Of a stretch of DNA of 14,897 bases, positions 1-6,820 are shown in pieces. The position numbers and the translations under genes are program-made. The DNA is from UBA931 sp036825435 (GTDB lineage: Bacteria > Pseudomonadota > Gammaproteobacteria > Burkholderiales > Casimicrobiaceae): contig DAISYG010000053.1 of the NCBI GenBank assembly GCA_036825435.1, forward strand, positions 1 through 14,897. The letters run 5' to 3'. A model generated the notes under the pieces. It was not told where the DNA came from, made no database searches, and saw only the letters and a list, made by a program, of their open reading frames with translations. Positions within the stretch are counted from its first letter, which is position 1; the number at the start of each line of letters is the position of its first letter.

Positions 1-60
1 GCCTTACCGTGTAATACGGATAAATCAGCACTTCTCCATGTCCATCGGGATTTAACTGTA
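1..60. repeat. Direct repeat copy A: conserved start of the tandem secreted-protein genes
   Basis: Bases 1-60 align without gaps to 1465-1524. About 47 of 60 positions are identical when compared by eye. The repeat encodes the conserved VQLNPDG...YPYYTVR opening of the two paralogues. It reflects a gene duplication rather than a mobile element. Confidence 0.75.
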
Positions 61-145
61 CTGCTTGAACATTTAGCGAAAAATAGCAGGCAGAAAAAAC
101 TAAGGCTGTCAGAACGTATTTTTTGATTACAAATATTCTATTCAT
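1..145 (-). CDS. Secreted protein of unknown function, N-terminal part (paralogue of next gene; truncated by window edge)
   Basis: Reading the minus strand from the ATG at 145-143 gives 48 codons before the window ends. They comprise a short basic start (MNRIFVIKKY), a hydrophobic stretch and a likely signal peptidase site after VQA, at about residue 28. The mature start VQLNPDGHGE, followed by LIYPYYTVR, is almost the same as the mature start of the neighbouring gene at 158-1606. The two are therefore tandem paralogues. Only 12 bases separate the upstream gene's stop from this start, and a weak AAGG ribosome site lies within them, so the pair is probably co-transcribed. I do not recognise a function. 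Export to the periplasm or beyond is inferred from the signal peptide alone. Confidence 0.8.
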   Translation of the reverse strand, partial: MNRIFVIKKYVLTALVFSACYFSLNVQAVQLNPDGHGEVLIYPYYTVR

Positions 146-157
146 TTTCAACCTTTT

Positions 158-1606
158 TTACTGATCCACTTCTATTTTTCTCGCATAATTATGCGGCGTA
201 GTTACCCCGTAAATTGAGCGCGCAATCTTTCCATCCGACAGGGCAATCCCCGCATTCGTATAAGTTATAGCAGAAAAGCCAATAGCGGGAGCTCCGTGAT
301 ATTTTACTTTTGCATTTTTTACTACGGTCCCATCAGAATAAACAATCATCGTGTCTACATTACTTAACTCTCCATTAGGGTTCGATCTATCATAAATTTC
401 AACCTGCCCATATCCAGAATCAAACCTTATTTCTGAAAAATCAGACTTATCGGGAAAATCATAAGGCCCTCCATTGGGACCAGCAAAGCAACGAGAAACA
501 ATCTTATTATTTGATAAAAATAGTTTGCTTGTTGTTAACGTAGAAGTAGTGTTTCTAAACTCCTCAACACCTGCTGCATATCTCGACGATCCACCATAAT
601 GAGCTCCTAAAAAACCAGAACATGAAATACCATTACTCTCACGGTTTCTAAGATCATATCTGAACTGATACCAAAACTTATCTAAAGAATCTAACGTGTA
701 GGTTAATGGAAAGGTAGTAATCCATGCAGTTTTTGAGGTCGTCGTTTCAGCAAGCACAAAATCATTGGAAAAAGAACTAACCGTCAGCGCGGCTTTTACC
801 GCATCGGCTGTCCCTTCTTTCCATTCTGAAACAAAAAGAGTTCCATCGTTCCCGCGAACCACACTTACCGAATGCGCGGAAGTCATGTCCGGCTTGTCGC
901 TGCTCGCTTCTGTATATCCAAGCGCCGCACCCGATTTAGCGAATTGCGCCAACGCGGTTGCCTTGATATTGAAACTGAAACCGGATTGCACATTGATCAG
1001 CGTAGCGTGACCGAAAAGCCCTCCGGTATTGGCGTCTTTGACATCCTGCGCCGCCATCTCATCCGTTATGCCACAGACTGGTGGCGTTACCCCACCGTTA
1101 CCATCGAACGTATAACCAGGCCTCATGTGATCGTAAGTCAGCGTATCGCTGGAAATCGTTCCCATTTCGATAACTTCAATATAGCCTTCTTGAACGCGTG
1201 ATTTGGGTGCGATATGGCTAAAAGGCAATTGAGCCGACTGGAAAGGAGGTGATGTGCAGGAATTATCGTATGTTGTAATTCGTAATCCATCGCCATCAAG
1301 AGAAAAAGCCGCCGTCCACATATCTCTTTCCGCGAGAAAAACATTGAGACTGGCAACAATTTCGCCTTTCTGCCCTTCTCTGATATGTATTTTGACTGCT
1401 TTCGCATCACCAGTATTATTCGTTAGCGACAATAGTGTGTTGTAAGCGCTACCGTCTTCGCCTTGTCTTACCGTGTAGTATGGATAAATCAAAGCTTCGC
1501 CCAAACCATCGGGATTTAGCTGGACAGCGTAAGCGCTCGTTACAACGGCACTGAACAACCCCACCGCCAATAAATAACCGCATTTTCTTGAAGTTTTCAG
1601 ACTCAC
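158..1606 (-). CDS. Secreted protein of unknown function, 482 aa, first of a tandem pair
   Basis: The start codon is GTG (1606-1604). It is supported by a good AAGGAGA ribosome site about seven bases upstream, and the signal peptide begins right at this start. Residues 1-27 form a signal peptide ending TSAYA; the mature protein starts VQLNPDGLGEALIYPYYTVR. The first part is rich in beta-type alternation and resembles a family of exported proteobacterial proteins of unknown role, which I know only by this conserved opening. The mature chain has four cysteines (in NSC, PVC, ISC and SRC contexts), enough for two disulfides. No catalytic motif, transmembrane anchor or sorting tag was seen. It lies 61 bases downstream of the NUP-family gene on the same strand and 12 bases upstream of its paralogue. 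Its coding reality is well supported; its function is unknown. Confidence 0.85.
   Translation of the reverse strand: MSLKTSRKCGYLLAVGLFSAVVTSAYAVQLNPDGLGEALIYPYYTVRQGEDGSAYNTLLSLTNNTGDAKAVKIHIREGQKGEIVASLNVFLAERDMWTAAFSLDGDGLRITTYDNSCTSPPFQSAQLPFSHIAPKSRVQEGYIEVIEMGTISSDTLTYDHMRPGYTFDGNGGVTPPVCGITDEMAAQDVKDANTGGLFGHATLINVQSGFSFNIKATALAQFAKSGAALGYTEASSDKPDMTSAHSVSVVRGNDGTLFVSEWKEGTADAVKAALTVSSFSNDFVLAETTTSKTAWITTFPLTYTLDSLDKFWYQFRYDLRNRESNGISCSGFLGAHYGGSSRYAAGVEEFRNTTSTLTTSKLFLSNNKIVSRCFAGPNGGPYDFPDKSDFSEIRFDSGYGQVEIYDRSNPNGELSNVDTMIVYSDGTVVKNAKVKYHGAPAIGFSAITYTNAGIALSDGKIARSIYGVTTPHNYARKIEVDQ
1465..1524. repeat. Direct repeat copy B: conserved start of the tandem secreted-protein genes
   Basis: This is the second copy of the repeat at 1-60, in the same orientation, inside the 482-residue paralogue. 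The copies differ at scattered positions, as expected for diverging duplicated coding sequence. Confidence 0.75.
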
Positions 1607-1630
1607 GATAGTCTCCTTGGTTAGGACATT

Positions 1631-1636
1631 ATTATA
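1631..1636 (-). promoter_or_regulatory. Candidate -10 box for the tandem secreted-protein genes
   Basis: The minus strand reads TATAAT here. A transcript would begin about 18 bases before the GTG start, giving a very short leader that still contains the ribosome site. No convincing -35 hexamer lies 16-18 bases upstream, so this is tentative. The gap 1607-1667 holds no hairpin terminator for the upstream NUP-family gene, so read-through is equally possible. Confidence 0.35.
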
Positions 1637-1667
1637 TACCTTGCCACATCAAAGCGATTTGCCTCAA

Positions 1668-2636
1668 TCAAAAGGAAGATATTTTCGGCACACCTTTTTG
1701 CCAACCCTCCCAGTGGTTAACAATATGATCGACAACACAACACCCCACGTTGGCTTTGTTGCGCACACTTTCGGAAAAATCGCCGGCGACCTGTTCCATC
1801 GCATGATCCAGATGGTAAAGCGTGGTTTCTTCGGGTGTGCCCTGATCGAAATTGACCACGACGCGCAAGCTCATCACGCGTTCAAGCCCGTGTAGCTGCT
1901 GAATCACATAAGCGACCACTGTTCCCTCCATTTCGGTCGCGATGTAATCATCTGCACCGTAAGCCTGTGCAATTTCCTGCGCCTGCTGCGACAAACCGGG
2001 ACCATGAAAAAAACAGTCACCGCTCATATGCGTTCCGACACCGACAAAAGGGCTGCGACGAGCCGCCGCCTGCGGATAACGAGCACGAAATGAGCGTGCA
2101 AATTCCGAATCAAGCAGCGGCGTTTCCGCACTAAGTTTTATCGCCCATTGCACGAGCGCCGGATTCAAACGAAACACGCGCACCGCTTCATCACCGTCAC
2201 GCGGACGGAAACATGGTTCGCCCGGTTTTGTTTCATCAGGATGCCAGCGTGTCACCAAATCAAAATCCACCAGCCACGATCCCCAAATCACTGCACCGAT
2301 GGTCGCGCGTTCCGGTGTGGCACCAGCAACGCCGGAAATGATGAAATACGCTTCAGAAAAATCAAGACGGGGATCAAGCAAGATGGTCTGCATTGACGAC
2401 GACGAACGCACTTTGCCCATACCGAGCACCGCACCACATACGCCGTCTTGATTGCAGTACACGGGATTGGGTGCGCCGCGAATAGTTAATATTTGTGTTT
2501 GATCGTTATCCCAATAGCGTTTTCGCCATGGATAAAATTCACCGGATGTTTCGCCGCTCGCTCCACTCGGATTGGTATCGAACATCGTGGCGACAAATAC
2601 CTTGACCTTGATCACATCATGCGATGTGTCTTTCAT
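1668..2636 (-). CDS. Purine nucleoside permease (NUP)-family protein
   Basis: The 322-residue product matches the purine nucleoside permease family (NUP), known from Candida NUP1 and common in bacteria. Visible family features are the opening KVKVFVATMFD, the segment FYPWRKRYW, the glycine-rich GVCGAVLGMGKVRSSSS, YFIISGVAGATPERATIGAVIWGSWLVDFD, and the late block DDYIATEMEGTVVAYVIQ. The last two resemble the nucleoside phosphorylase fold (a GVAG turn and an EMEG-type nucleoside-binding block), so a soluble nucleoside-binding or phosphorylase-like role is at least as likely as transport. There is no hydrophobic membrane segment, and no signal peptide from this start, although many family members are exported. 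The start overlaps the stop of the upstream TPR gene as ATGA, which indicates translational coupling. Family membership is firm; the biochemical role is not. Confidence 0.85.
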   Translation of the reverse strand: MKDTSHDVIKVKVFVATMFDTNPSGASGETSGEFYPWRKRYWDNDQTQILTIRGAPNPVYCNQDGVCGAVLGMGKVRSSSSMQTILLDPRLDFSEAYFIISGVAGATPERATIGAVIWGSWLVDFDLVTRWHPDETKPGEPCFRPRDGDEAVRVFRLNPALVQWAIKLSAETPLLDSEFARSFRARYPQAAARRSPFVGVGTHMSGDCFFHGPGLSQQAQEIAQAYGADDYIATEMEGTVVAYVIQQLHGLERVMSLRVVVNFDQGTPEETTLYHLDHAMEQVAGDFSESVRNKANVGCCVVDHIVNHWEGWQKGVPKISSF

Positions 2637-3385
2637 GGTTGCGCATTCTCCACAGGCAACGATGAGGCTTCCGTATTTTCTTTTGTCGGCTCGCTGTTTT
2701 GTCCTTGCTGCTTTTCCTGCGGCGCAATCAAGGCGCGCAGATTATCGGCGCGCTTTGTCAACGCTCTGCGCACCGACGCTTCTTTGTTGGTGTCAATCGC
2801 TTTTTGATAATGTTGCAACGCCAGTTGCAAATACAGATCGGCGAGATTGGCGTGTGCGACCGAATAATCGGGAACCGTTGCGATTGCGATTTCCAACTCA
2901 CGCTGCGCCAACGTGAATTCACCCGCTTTGGCGTACATCGCCGCCAGATTGTTTCTCGGCTCCGGCAGTTCGGGGAAATCGGAGATCAACGCCAGTAACA
3001 CGTTTTTCGCTTCTTCACCGCGCCCGAGCTCGGTCAACGCAATGGAGCGAATGAATCGCACCTGTGGTTCGCGCGGACGCGCTTCCATCAGCACATCAGT
3101 CGTTTTCAACGCTTCTTCCCACTCTTCAGCCCCCATCTGCGCACGCAACGTTTTCAGTTGCCCTTCGTATGCAGCGCGCGCTTCTTCGCTGAATTCTTCG
3201 GGAATCGGCGGTGCATCTTCTGCTTGAGCTTGTGCTTCGTTCGCTGCTGCGGGTACGTCAATGATTGTGTCCTGTTGCGCCAGCGCTTTGTCTCCATATA
3301 AAATGAACACGGTCAAAAACGCTGCAAGCACCGCATGGCGGCTGTAAAAAAAACGAACGGCTGGAAAAGAAAAGAATTTTGTCAT
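2633..3385 (-). CDS. Exported tetratricopeptide repeat (TPR) protein, 250 aa
   Basis: I chose the ATG at 3385-3383. It is preceded by an AGGA ribosome site four bases upstream and begins a clear signal peptide: basic N-terminus, hydrophobic VLAAFLTVFILYG, and cleavage near ALA-QQ at about residue 36. The frame stays open up to 3499, but that extension would run antisense into the start of prfB and would bury the signal peptide. After an acidic, Ala/Glu-rich segment, residues of roughly 70-190 form TPR helices: RFIRSIALTELGRGEEA, LPEPRNNLAAMYAKAGEF and VAHANLADLYLQLA. The C-terminus is low-complexity and rich in Gln, Glu and Pro. TPRs bind protein partners, and the likely location is the periplasm. 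It is coupled to the NUP-family gene by a 4-bp overlap and is transcribed divergently from prfB. Confidence 0.85.
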   Translation of the reverse strand: MTKFFSFPAVRFFYSRHAVLAAFLTVFILYGDKALAQQDTIIDVPAAANEAQAQAEDAPPIPEEFSEEARAAYEGQLKTLRAQMGAEEWEEALKTTDVLMEARPREPQVRFIRSIALTELGRGEEAKNVLLALISDFPELPEPRNNLAAMYAKAGEFTLAQRELEIAIATVPDYSVAHANLADLYLQLALQHYQKAIDTNKEASVRRALTKRADNLRALIAPQEKQQGQNSEPTKENTEASSLPVENAQP

Positions 3386-3424
3386 ACAGTCCTCGAAAGA
3401 CACACAGTTTTTGAAGATCGGCAG

Positions 3425-3430
3425 AGTATA
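3425..3430 (-). promoter_or_regulatory. Candidate -10 box for the TPR/NUP-family genes
   Basis: The minus strand reads TATACT, about 40 bases upstream of the TPR start codon. It overlaps a plus-strand TATAAT at 3427-3432. A good -35 partner is not evident. The 81-base gap between the two divergent start codons must hold both promoters unless prfB or the TPR gene is transcribed from within its neighbour. Confidence 0.4.
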
Positions 3431-3432
3431 AT
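3427..3432 (+). promoter_or_regulatory. Candidate -10 box for prfB
   Basis: This is a perfect TATAAT on the plus strand, 34 bases upstream of the prfB ATG. The sequence 16-18 bases upstream is a poor -35 match. It shares bases with the minus-strand TATACT, so if both are used the two polymerases would compete for one site. Confidence 0.45.
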
Positions 3433-3466
3433 CCCAAATCCTCAAACAAACACCCAAGAAATTTTC

Positions 3467-4571
3467 ATGGAAGCAGAACAACTGAATCACCTCGCGCATA
3501 CGCTTGACGATATTACCGAGCGCACCGCTGCGTTACGGGGGTATCTTTGACTTCGACGGCAAAGCACAACGACTGAAAGTTGTCGATCAACAAATGCAGG
3601 ACCCCGCGATCTGGGACGATCCGCAAAAAGCACAAGAGCTCGGTCGCGAAAAAAAACTCCTCGAAGGCGTGGTCACGTCCTTGTCCGAATTGACTACCGA
3701 GATTCACGACAGTAACGAGCTTTTCGCACTGGCACGCGAAGAAGAGGACGAGGCAACGCTGCAATCGGTGCTCACCGATGTTGAAAAACTCGAACACGCG
3801 GTGGCTGAAATGGAGTTTCGCCGCATGTTCTCGCATCCGCTCGACCCGAATAATTGCTTCGTCGATATTCAGGCTGGCAGCGGCGGTACCGAAGCACAAG
3901 ACTGGGCATCGATGCTGCTCCGCATGTATCTGCATTATTGTGAACACCGTGGTTTCAAAGCCGAAATTCTCGAAGAGTCGCCGGGCGACGTTGCGGGCAT
4001 CAAAAGCGCATCGTTCAAGGTCAGCGGTGATTACGCCTACGGCTACATGCGCACTGAAACTGGCGTACACCGCCTCGTGCGCAAAAGCCCGTTCGACTCC
4101 AATGCGCGTCGCCACACTTCGTTTTCCAGCGTATTCGTTTATCCGGAAGTTGATGACTCGATTGAAATCGAAGTCAATCCTGCCGATCTGCGTATCGATA
4201 CCTTTCGCGCTTCCGGCGCGGGTGGGCAACACATCAACAAAACCGACTCTGCCGTGCGCATCACACACGAGCCAACAGGTATCGTTGTCGTGTGTCAGAA
4301 TGATCGCTCGCAACATCGTAACCGCGCCGAAGCGATGGCGATGCTGAAAGCGCGCCTATACGAAGCGGAATTGCGCAAGCGTCAAGCCGAACAACAAAAA
4401 CTGGAAGATTCGAAAACCGATATTGGTTGGGGACATCAAATTCGCTCCTATGTTCTCGATCAATCGCGCATCAAGGATTTGCGCACCGGTCACGAAACAG
4501 GTAACGTTAATGCAGTGCTTGATGGCGATCTTGATGATTTTATTGCCGAAAGCCTGAAGCAAGGCGTGTAA
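3467..4571 (+). CDS. prfB: Peptide chain release factor 2 (RF2), with programmed +1 frameshift
   Basis: RF2 recognises UGA and UAA and triggers hydrolysis of peptidyl-tRNA. The gene is read as 3467-3547 joined to 3549-4571, giving 367 residues; E. coli RF2 has 365. The first 27 codons start MEAEQLNHLA and end RGYL, then meet an in-frame TGA at 3548-3550. Slipping one base at CTT-T restores the frame at GAC (3549). The SPF tripeptide that reads the stop codon is at residues 207-209, and the catalytic GGQ is at 252-254. The residue before SGAGGQ is Ala, not the Thr of E. coli K-12. The ATG at 3467 has only a weak AAGAA ribosome site. The downstream frame also has an ATG at 3504, but a start there would lose the conserved N-terminus and bypass the autoregulatory switch. 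lysS follows after 28 bases. Confidence 0.97.
3538..3551 (+). promoter_or_regulatory. prfB programmed +1 frameshift site
   Basis: The sequence GGGGGTATCTTTGAC at 3537-3551 has the three known elements: a Shine-Dalgarno-like G-run, a slippery CTT at 3545-3547, and the stop TGA followed by C, which is a poor termination context. When RF2 is scarce the ribosome pauses on UGA, slips +1 and makes full RF2. When RF2 is plentiful it terminates after 27 residues. The known E. coli site is AGGGGGTATCTTTGAC, so this one is nearly identical. Confidence 0.95.
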
Positions 4572-4599
4572 TTATTCATCTGCTCAGAAAGCGATTACG

Positions 4600-6123
4600 A
4601 TGAACACCGAAAAAAACCAAACTGCTGCCGAAGCAAGCGACATCCAACAGGACGAAAATCAAATCATGGCCGAGCGTCGCCGCAAACTTGCCGTGCTGCG
4701 CGAGGAAGGTACCGCCTTCCCCAATGATTTCAAACGCGATGCGCTCGCTGCCGATTTGCACACGCAATTCGATGCGCTCGATCAGGAAGCATTGGCAACG
4801 CGCGATGATGTTTTCTCCATCGCCGGGCGCATGATGTTGAAGCGCGTGATGGGCAAAGCGAGTTTTGCGACATTGCAGGACATGTCGGGGCGGATTCAAC
4901 TTTTCATTTCTGGCGACAGCGTTGGCAAGGAAACCTACGATGCGTTCAAACGCTGGGATTTGGGCGACATCGTCGGTGCGACGGGGACACTGTTCAAAAC
5001 CAAAACCGGCGAGCTTTCATTAAGAGTCAGCTCATTGCGTCTGCTGACCAAATCGTTGCGTCCGCTGCCGGAAAAATTTCATGGTCTCGCCGATCAGGAA
5101 CAGAAATATCGGCAACGCTATGTTGATTTGATCATGAACCCCGAATCACGCGCGGTCTTCATGAAGCGCACACAAATCATGCGCGCCATTCGTGAATTTT
5201 TTGTTGAGCGCGGCTTTCTTGAAGTGGAAACACCGATGATGCATCCGATTCCGGGCGGTGCTACGGCGCGTCCATTCGTGACGCATCACAATGCGCTCGA
5301 TATGGATCTCTATCTGCGCATCGCGCCCGAGCTTTACCTGAAACGCCTGATCGTTGGCGGTTTCGAGCGTGTGTTCGAGATTAACCGCAGCTTCCGCAAT
5401 GAAGGTATCTCGACGCGCCACAATCCAGAGTTCACGATGCTTGAGTTTTACGAGGCGTATCGCGATTTTCATTATCTGATGGATCTGACCGAAACGTTCT
5501 TCCGCGACATCGCGCAAAAAGTATTGGGCACAACCACGATCACATATCAAGGCGATATGATTGACCTTGCGCAGCCTTTTGCTCGTTTGACCATGGCAGA
5601 AGCTATTCACCATTACCATCCGCAACATTCATCGGAGTCGCTCGCCGACGTTGCATATCTGCGTAAAACGTTGACAGCACTCGGCGAAGATGTGTTGCCC
5701 ACCGACGGCCTGGGCGTTTTGCAACTGAAACTTTTTGAAGCAACCACTGAAGAAAAACTGGTGCAACCAACCTTCATCTACGCGCACCCAACCGATGTTT
5801 CACCGCTGGCGCGCGCGAACGATGTGCATCCTGAAATTACCGATCGTTTCGAGTTGTTCATCACGCGACGCGAACTGGCAAACGGCTTTTCCGAATTGAA
5901 TGATCCCGAAGATCAAGCGCGTCGCTTCCACGCGCAAGTTGAAGCACACGATGCGGGTGATGAAGAAGCCATGTATTTTGATGAAGATTACATTCGCGCG
6001 CTTGAGTACGGCATGCCGCCCACAGCGGGTGAAGGCATCGGCATTGATCGCCTGATAATGTTGTTGACGGACAGCCCGTCGATTCGTGATGTGCTGTTGT
6101 TCCCGCAACTCAAGCGCGAATAG
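4600..6123 (+). CDS. lysS: Lysyl-tRNA synthetase, class II
   Basis: The enzyme charges tRNA-Lys with lysine using ATP in the cytoplasm. The 507-residue length fits E. coli LysS (505). An N-terminal helix (AERRRKLAVLREEG) leads into the OB-fold anticodon-binding domain (about residues 60-150, with GRMMLKRVMGKASF and GRIQLFISGD). The class II catalytic core follows: the region around VETPMMHPIPGGATARPF, motif 2 at 255-269 (FERVFEINRSFRNEG) and motif 3 at 477-489 (GEGIGIDRLIMLL). The ATG at 4600 is 28 bases after the prfB stop with no terminator between, so the two are almost certainly one operon, as in E. coli. The ribosome site is weak (AGAAAG). The enzyme appears intact. Confidence 0.98.
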   Translation: MNTEKNQTAAEASDIQQDENQIMAERRRKLAVLREEGTAFPNDFKRDALAADLHTQFDALDQEALATRDDVFSIAGRMMLKRVMGKASFATLQDMSGRIQLFISGDSVGKETYDAFKRWDLGDIVGATGTLFKTKTGELSLRVSSLRLLTKSLRPLPEKFHGLADQEQKYRQRYVDLIMNPESRAVFMKRTQIMRAIREFFVERGFLEVETPMMHPIPGGATARPFVTHHNALDMDLYLRIAPELYLKRLIVGGFERVFEINRSFRNEGISTRHNPEFTMLEFYEAYRDFHYLMDLTETFFRDIAQKVLGTTTITYQGDMIDLAQPFARLTMAEAIHHYHPQHSSESLADVAYLRKTLTALGEDVLPTDGLGVLQLKLFEATTEEKLVQPTFIYAHPTDVSPLARANDVHPEITDRFELFITRRELANGFSELNDPEDQARRFHAQVEAHDAGDEEAMYFDEDYIRALEYGMPPTAGEGIGIDRLIMLLTDSPSIRDVLLFPQLKRE

Positions 6124-6163
6124 TCTTTTGATAGCTTAAACACACGCACATTGTCGTCATGAA

Positions 6164-6190
6164 GCGCAACGAAGATACTTTTCGTTGCGC
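6164..6190. terminator. Inverted repeat after lysS, possible transcription end
   Basis: A perfect 10-bp stem (GCGCAACGAA at 6164-6173, TTCGTTGCGC at 6181-6190) encloses a 7-base loop. It starts 40 bases after the lysS stop. No T-run follows, so it is not a standard intrinsic terminator. It may instead stabilise the 3' end of the prfB-lysS message or be a protein-binding site. The rest of the 6124-6313 gap shows nothing else I can name. Confidence 0.5.
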
Positions 6191-6313
6191 GTAACTTTGC
6201 GCAAATACGAACCATTCCTATTTTTTTGACCTTATCTTGGTGGAGTAATCCTCCCCGATTAAGCGGTACACACGCAAACATGATGTTTTCCGGGGTTGAG
6301 AAAAGGAACAACA

Positions 6314-6544
6314 ATGACGATAAGAAACCAGAAATTCCAAATTGATGGCATGTCCGATTCAGAGCATGCCCAGAGTATTGCGCGAACCTTGCAAGCGCTT
6401 CCGGGAATCGGCGAGGTTGCCATTTCACTTGAAACCGCCTGTGCCACGATTCAGTTCGAGGATGGGCAACTCAGTGCCGATAAAATCATCGCGGCAATTG
6501 AGTGCGAAGGATTGGATGTCAGAGAAACGGTTGAGAGAAAATAA
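6314..6544 (+). CDS. Small HMA-fold protein lacking the metal-binding CxxC
   Basis: The 76-residue product has the size and pattern of a free-standing heavy-metal-associated (HMA) domain, the CopZ/Atx1 type of copper chaperone. These have a beta-alpha-beta-beta-alpha-beta order, with FQIDGMS at the start, LPGIGEVAISLETACATIQF in the middle, and the closing helix DKIIAAIECEGLDV. In normal members GMTCxxC binds Cu(I) or a similar ion. Here both cysteines are replaced, giving GMSDSEH (Asp15 and His18). The only cysteines lie elsewhere (CATIQF and ECEG). The ATG at 6314 was chosen because AAAAGGA lies six bases before it; an in-frame TTG at 6296 would add six residues. No copper ATPase or MerR-type regulator is adjacent. 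It may have lost metal binding or use other ligands. Confidence 0.75.
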   Translation: MTIRNQKFQIDGMSDSEHAQSIARTLQALPGIGEVAISLETACATIQFEDGQLSADKIIAAIECEGLDVRETVERK

Positions 6545-6560
6545 TAACTATTAATCGCAG

Positions 6561-6738
6561 AAAAACGTTTTTTAACAACAATACGCCATCTGATTGAATT
6601 ATCTCGAAAATGAAAATCGGGTTTTCTGAGTAAAACACCGATGTTTTTCGACGATTTTATTGGGTGAAAATCCGGTTCCATGTACAATGCGACTCGAAAC
6701 AAAGTGCAACGTTGTCTAAGTCGATTGTGGTTGCCACA
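6561..6738. other. AT-rich gap with several small palindromes upstream of fadD
   Basis: The 276-base gap 6545-6820 carries no gene. It holds a palindrome AAAAACGTTTTT (6561-6572) and two short hairpins: GAAAA/TTTTC at 6612-6626, and AAAACA/TGTTTT at 6632-6647 with a CCGA loop. It also has longer arms TCGAAAA/TTTTCGA (6604-6610 and 6645-6651), a palindrome CAACGTTG (6707-6714), and TGTGG/CCACA around TTG (6726-6738). The first ones could end transcription of the HMA gene; the last two are placed where operators of the fadD promoter would be. Confidence 0.4.
6660..6688 (+). promoter_or_regulatory. Candidate sigma-70 promoter for fadD
   Basis: TTGGGT at 6660-6665 is followed after 17 bases by TACAAT at 6683-6688. 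Both differ from consensus but the spacing is ideal. The leader to the fadD start would be about 125 bases, and the CAACGTTG and TGTGG/CCACA palindromes would lie within it. Confidence 0.45.
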
Positions 6739-6820
6739 TGACAAAAACTATTGCACAAGCGAAGCTCCCTTCTGGTTTGCATTTCATTCAGAATTGATCT
6801 TCGCGAGACAGGAGTAATGA

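Noticed and set aside
3386..3499. N-terminal extension of the TPR gene up to 3499 (38 more residues)
   Set aside because: It overlaps the prfB start on the other strand and puts the signal peptide inside the protein; ATG 3385 has a ribosome site and a proper signal sequence.
3504..3548. ATG 3504 as the start of prfB
   Set aside because: Its first 15 residues do not resemble RF2, whereas the upstream frame supplies the conserved N-terminus and joins through the known frameshift site.
3513..4316. 267-codon open frame antisense to prfB
   Set aside because: It has no family features and lies entirely opposite a highly conserved gene; it is a by-product of its codon use.
6226..6231. TTGACC as a -35 box of a MerR-type metal promoter for the HMA gene
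   Set aside because: No -10 match lies 17-20 bases downstream and no dyad typical of CueR or MerR operators is present.
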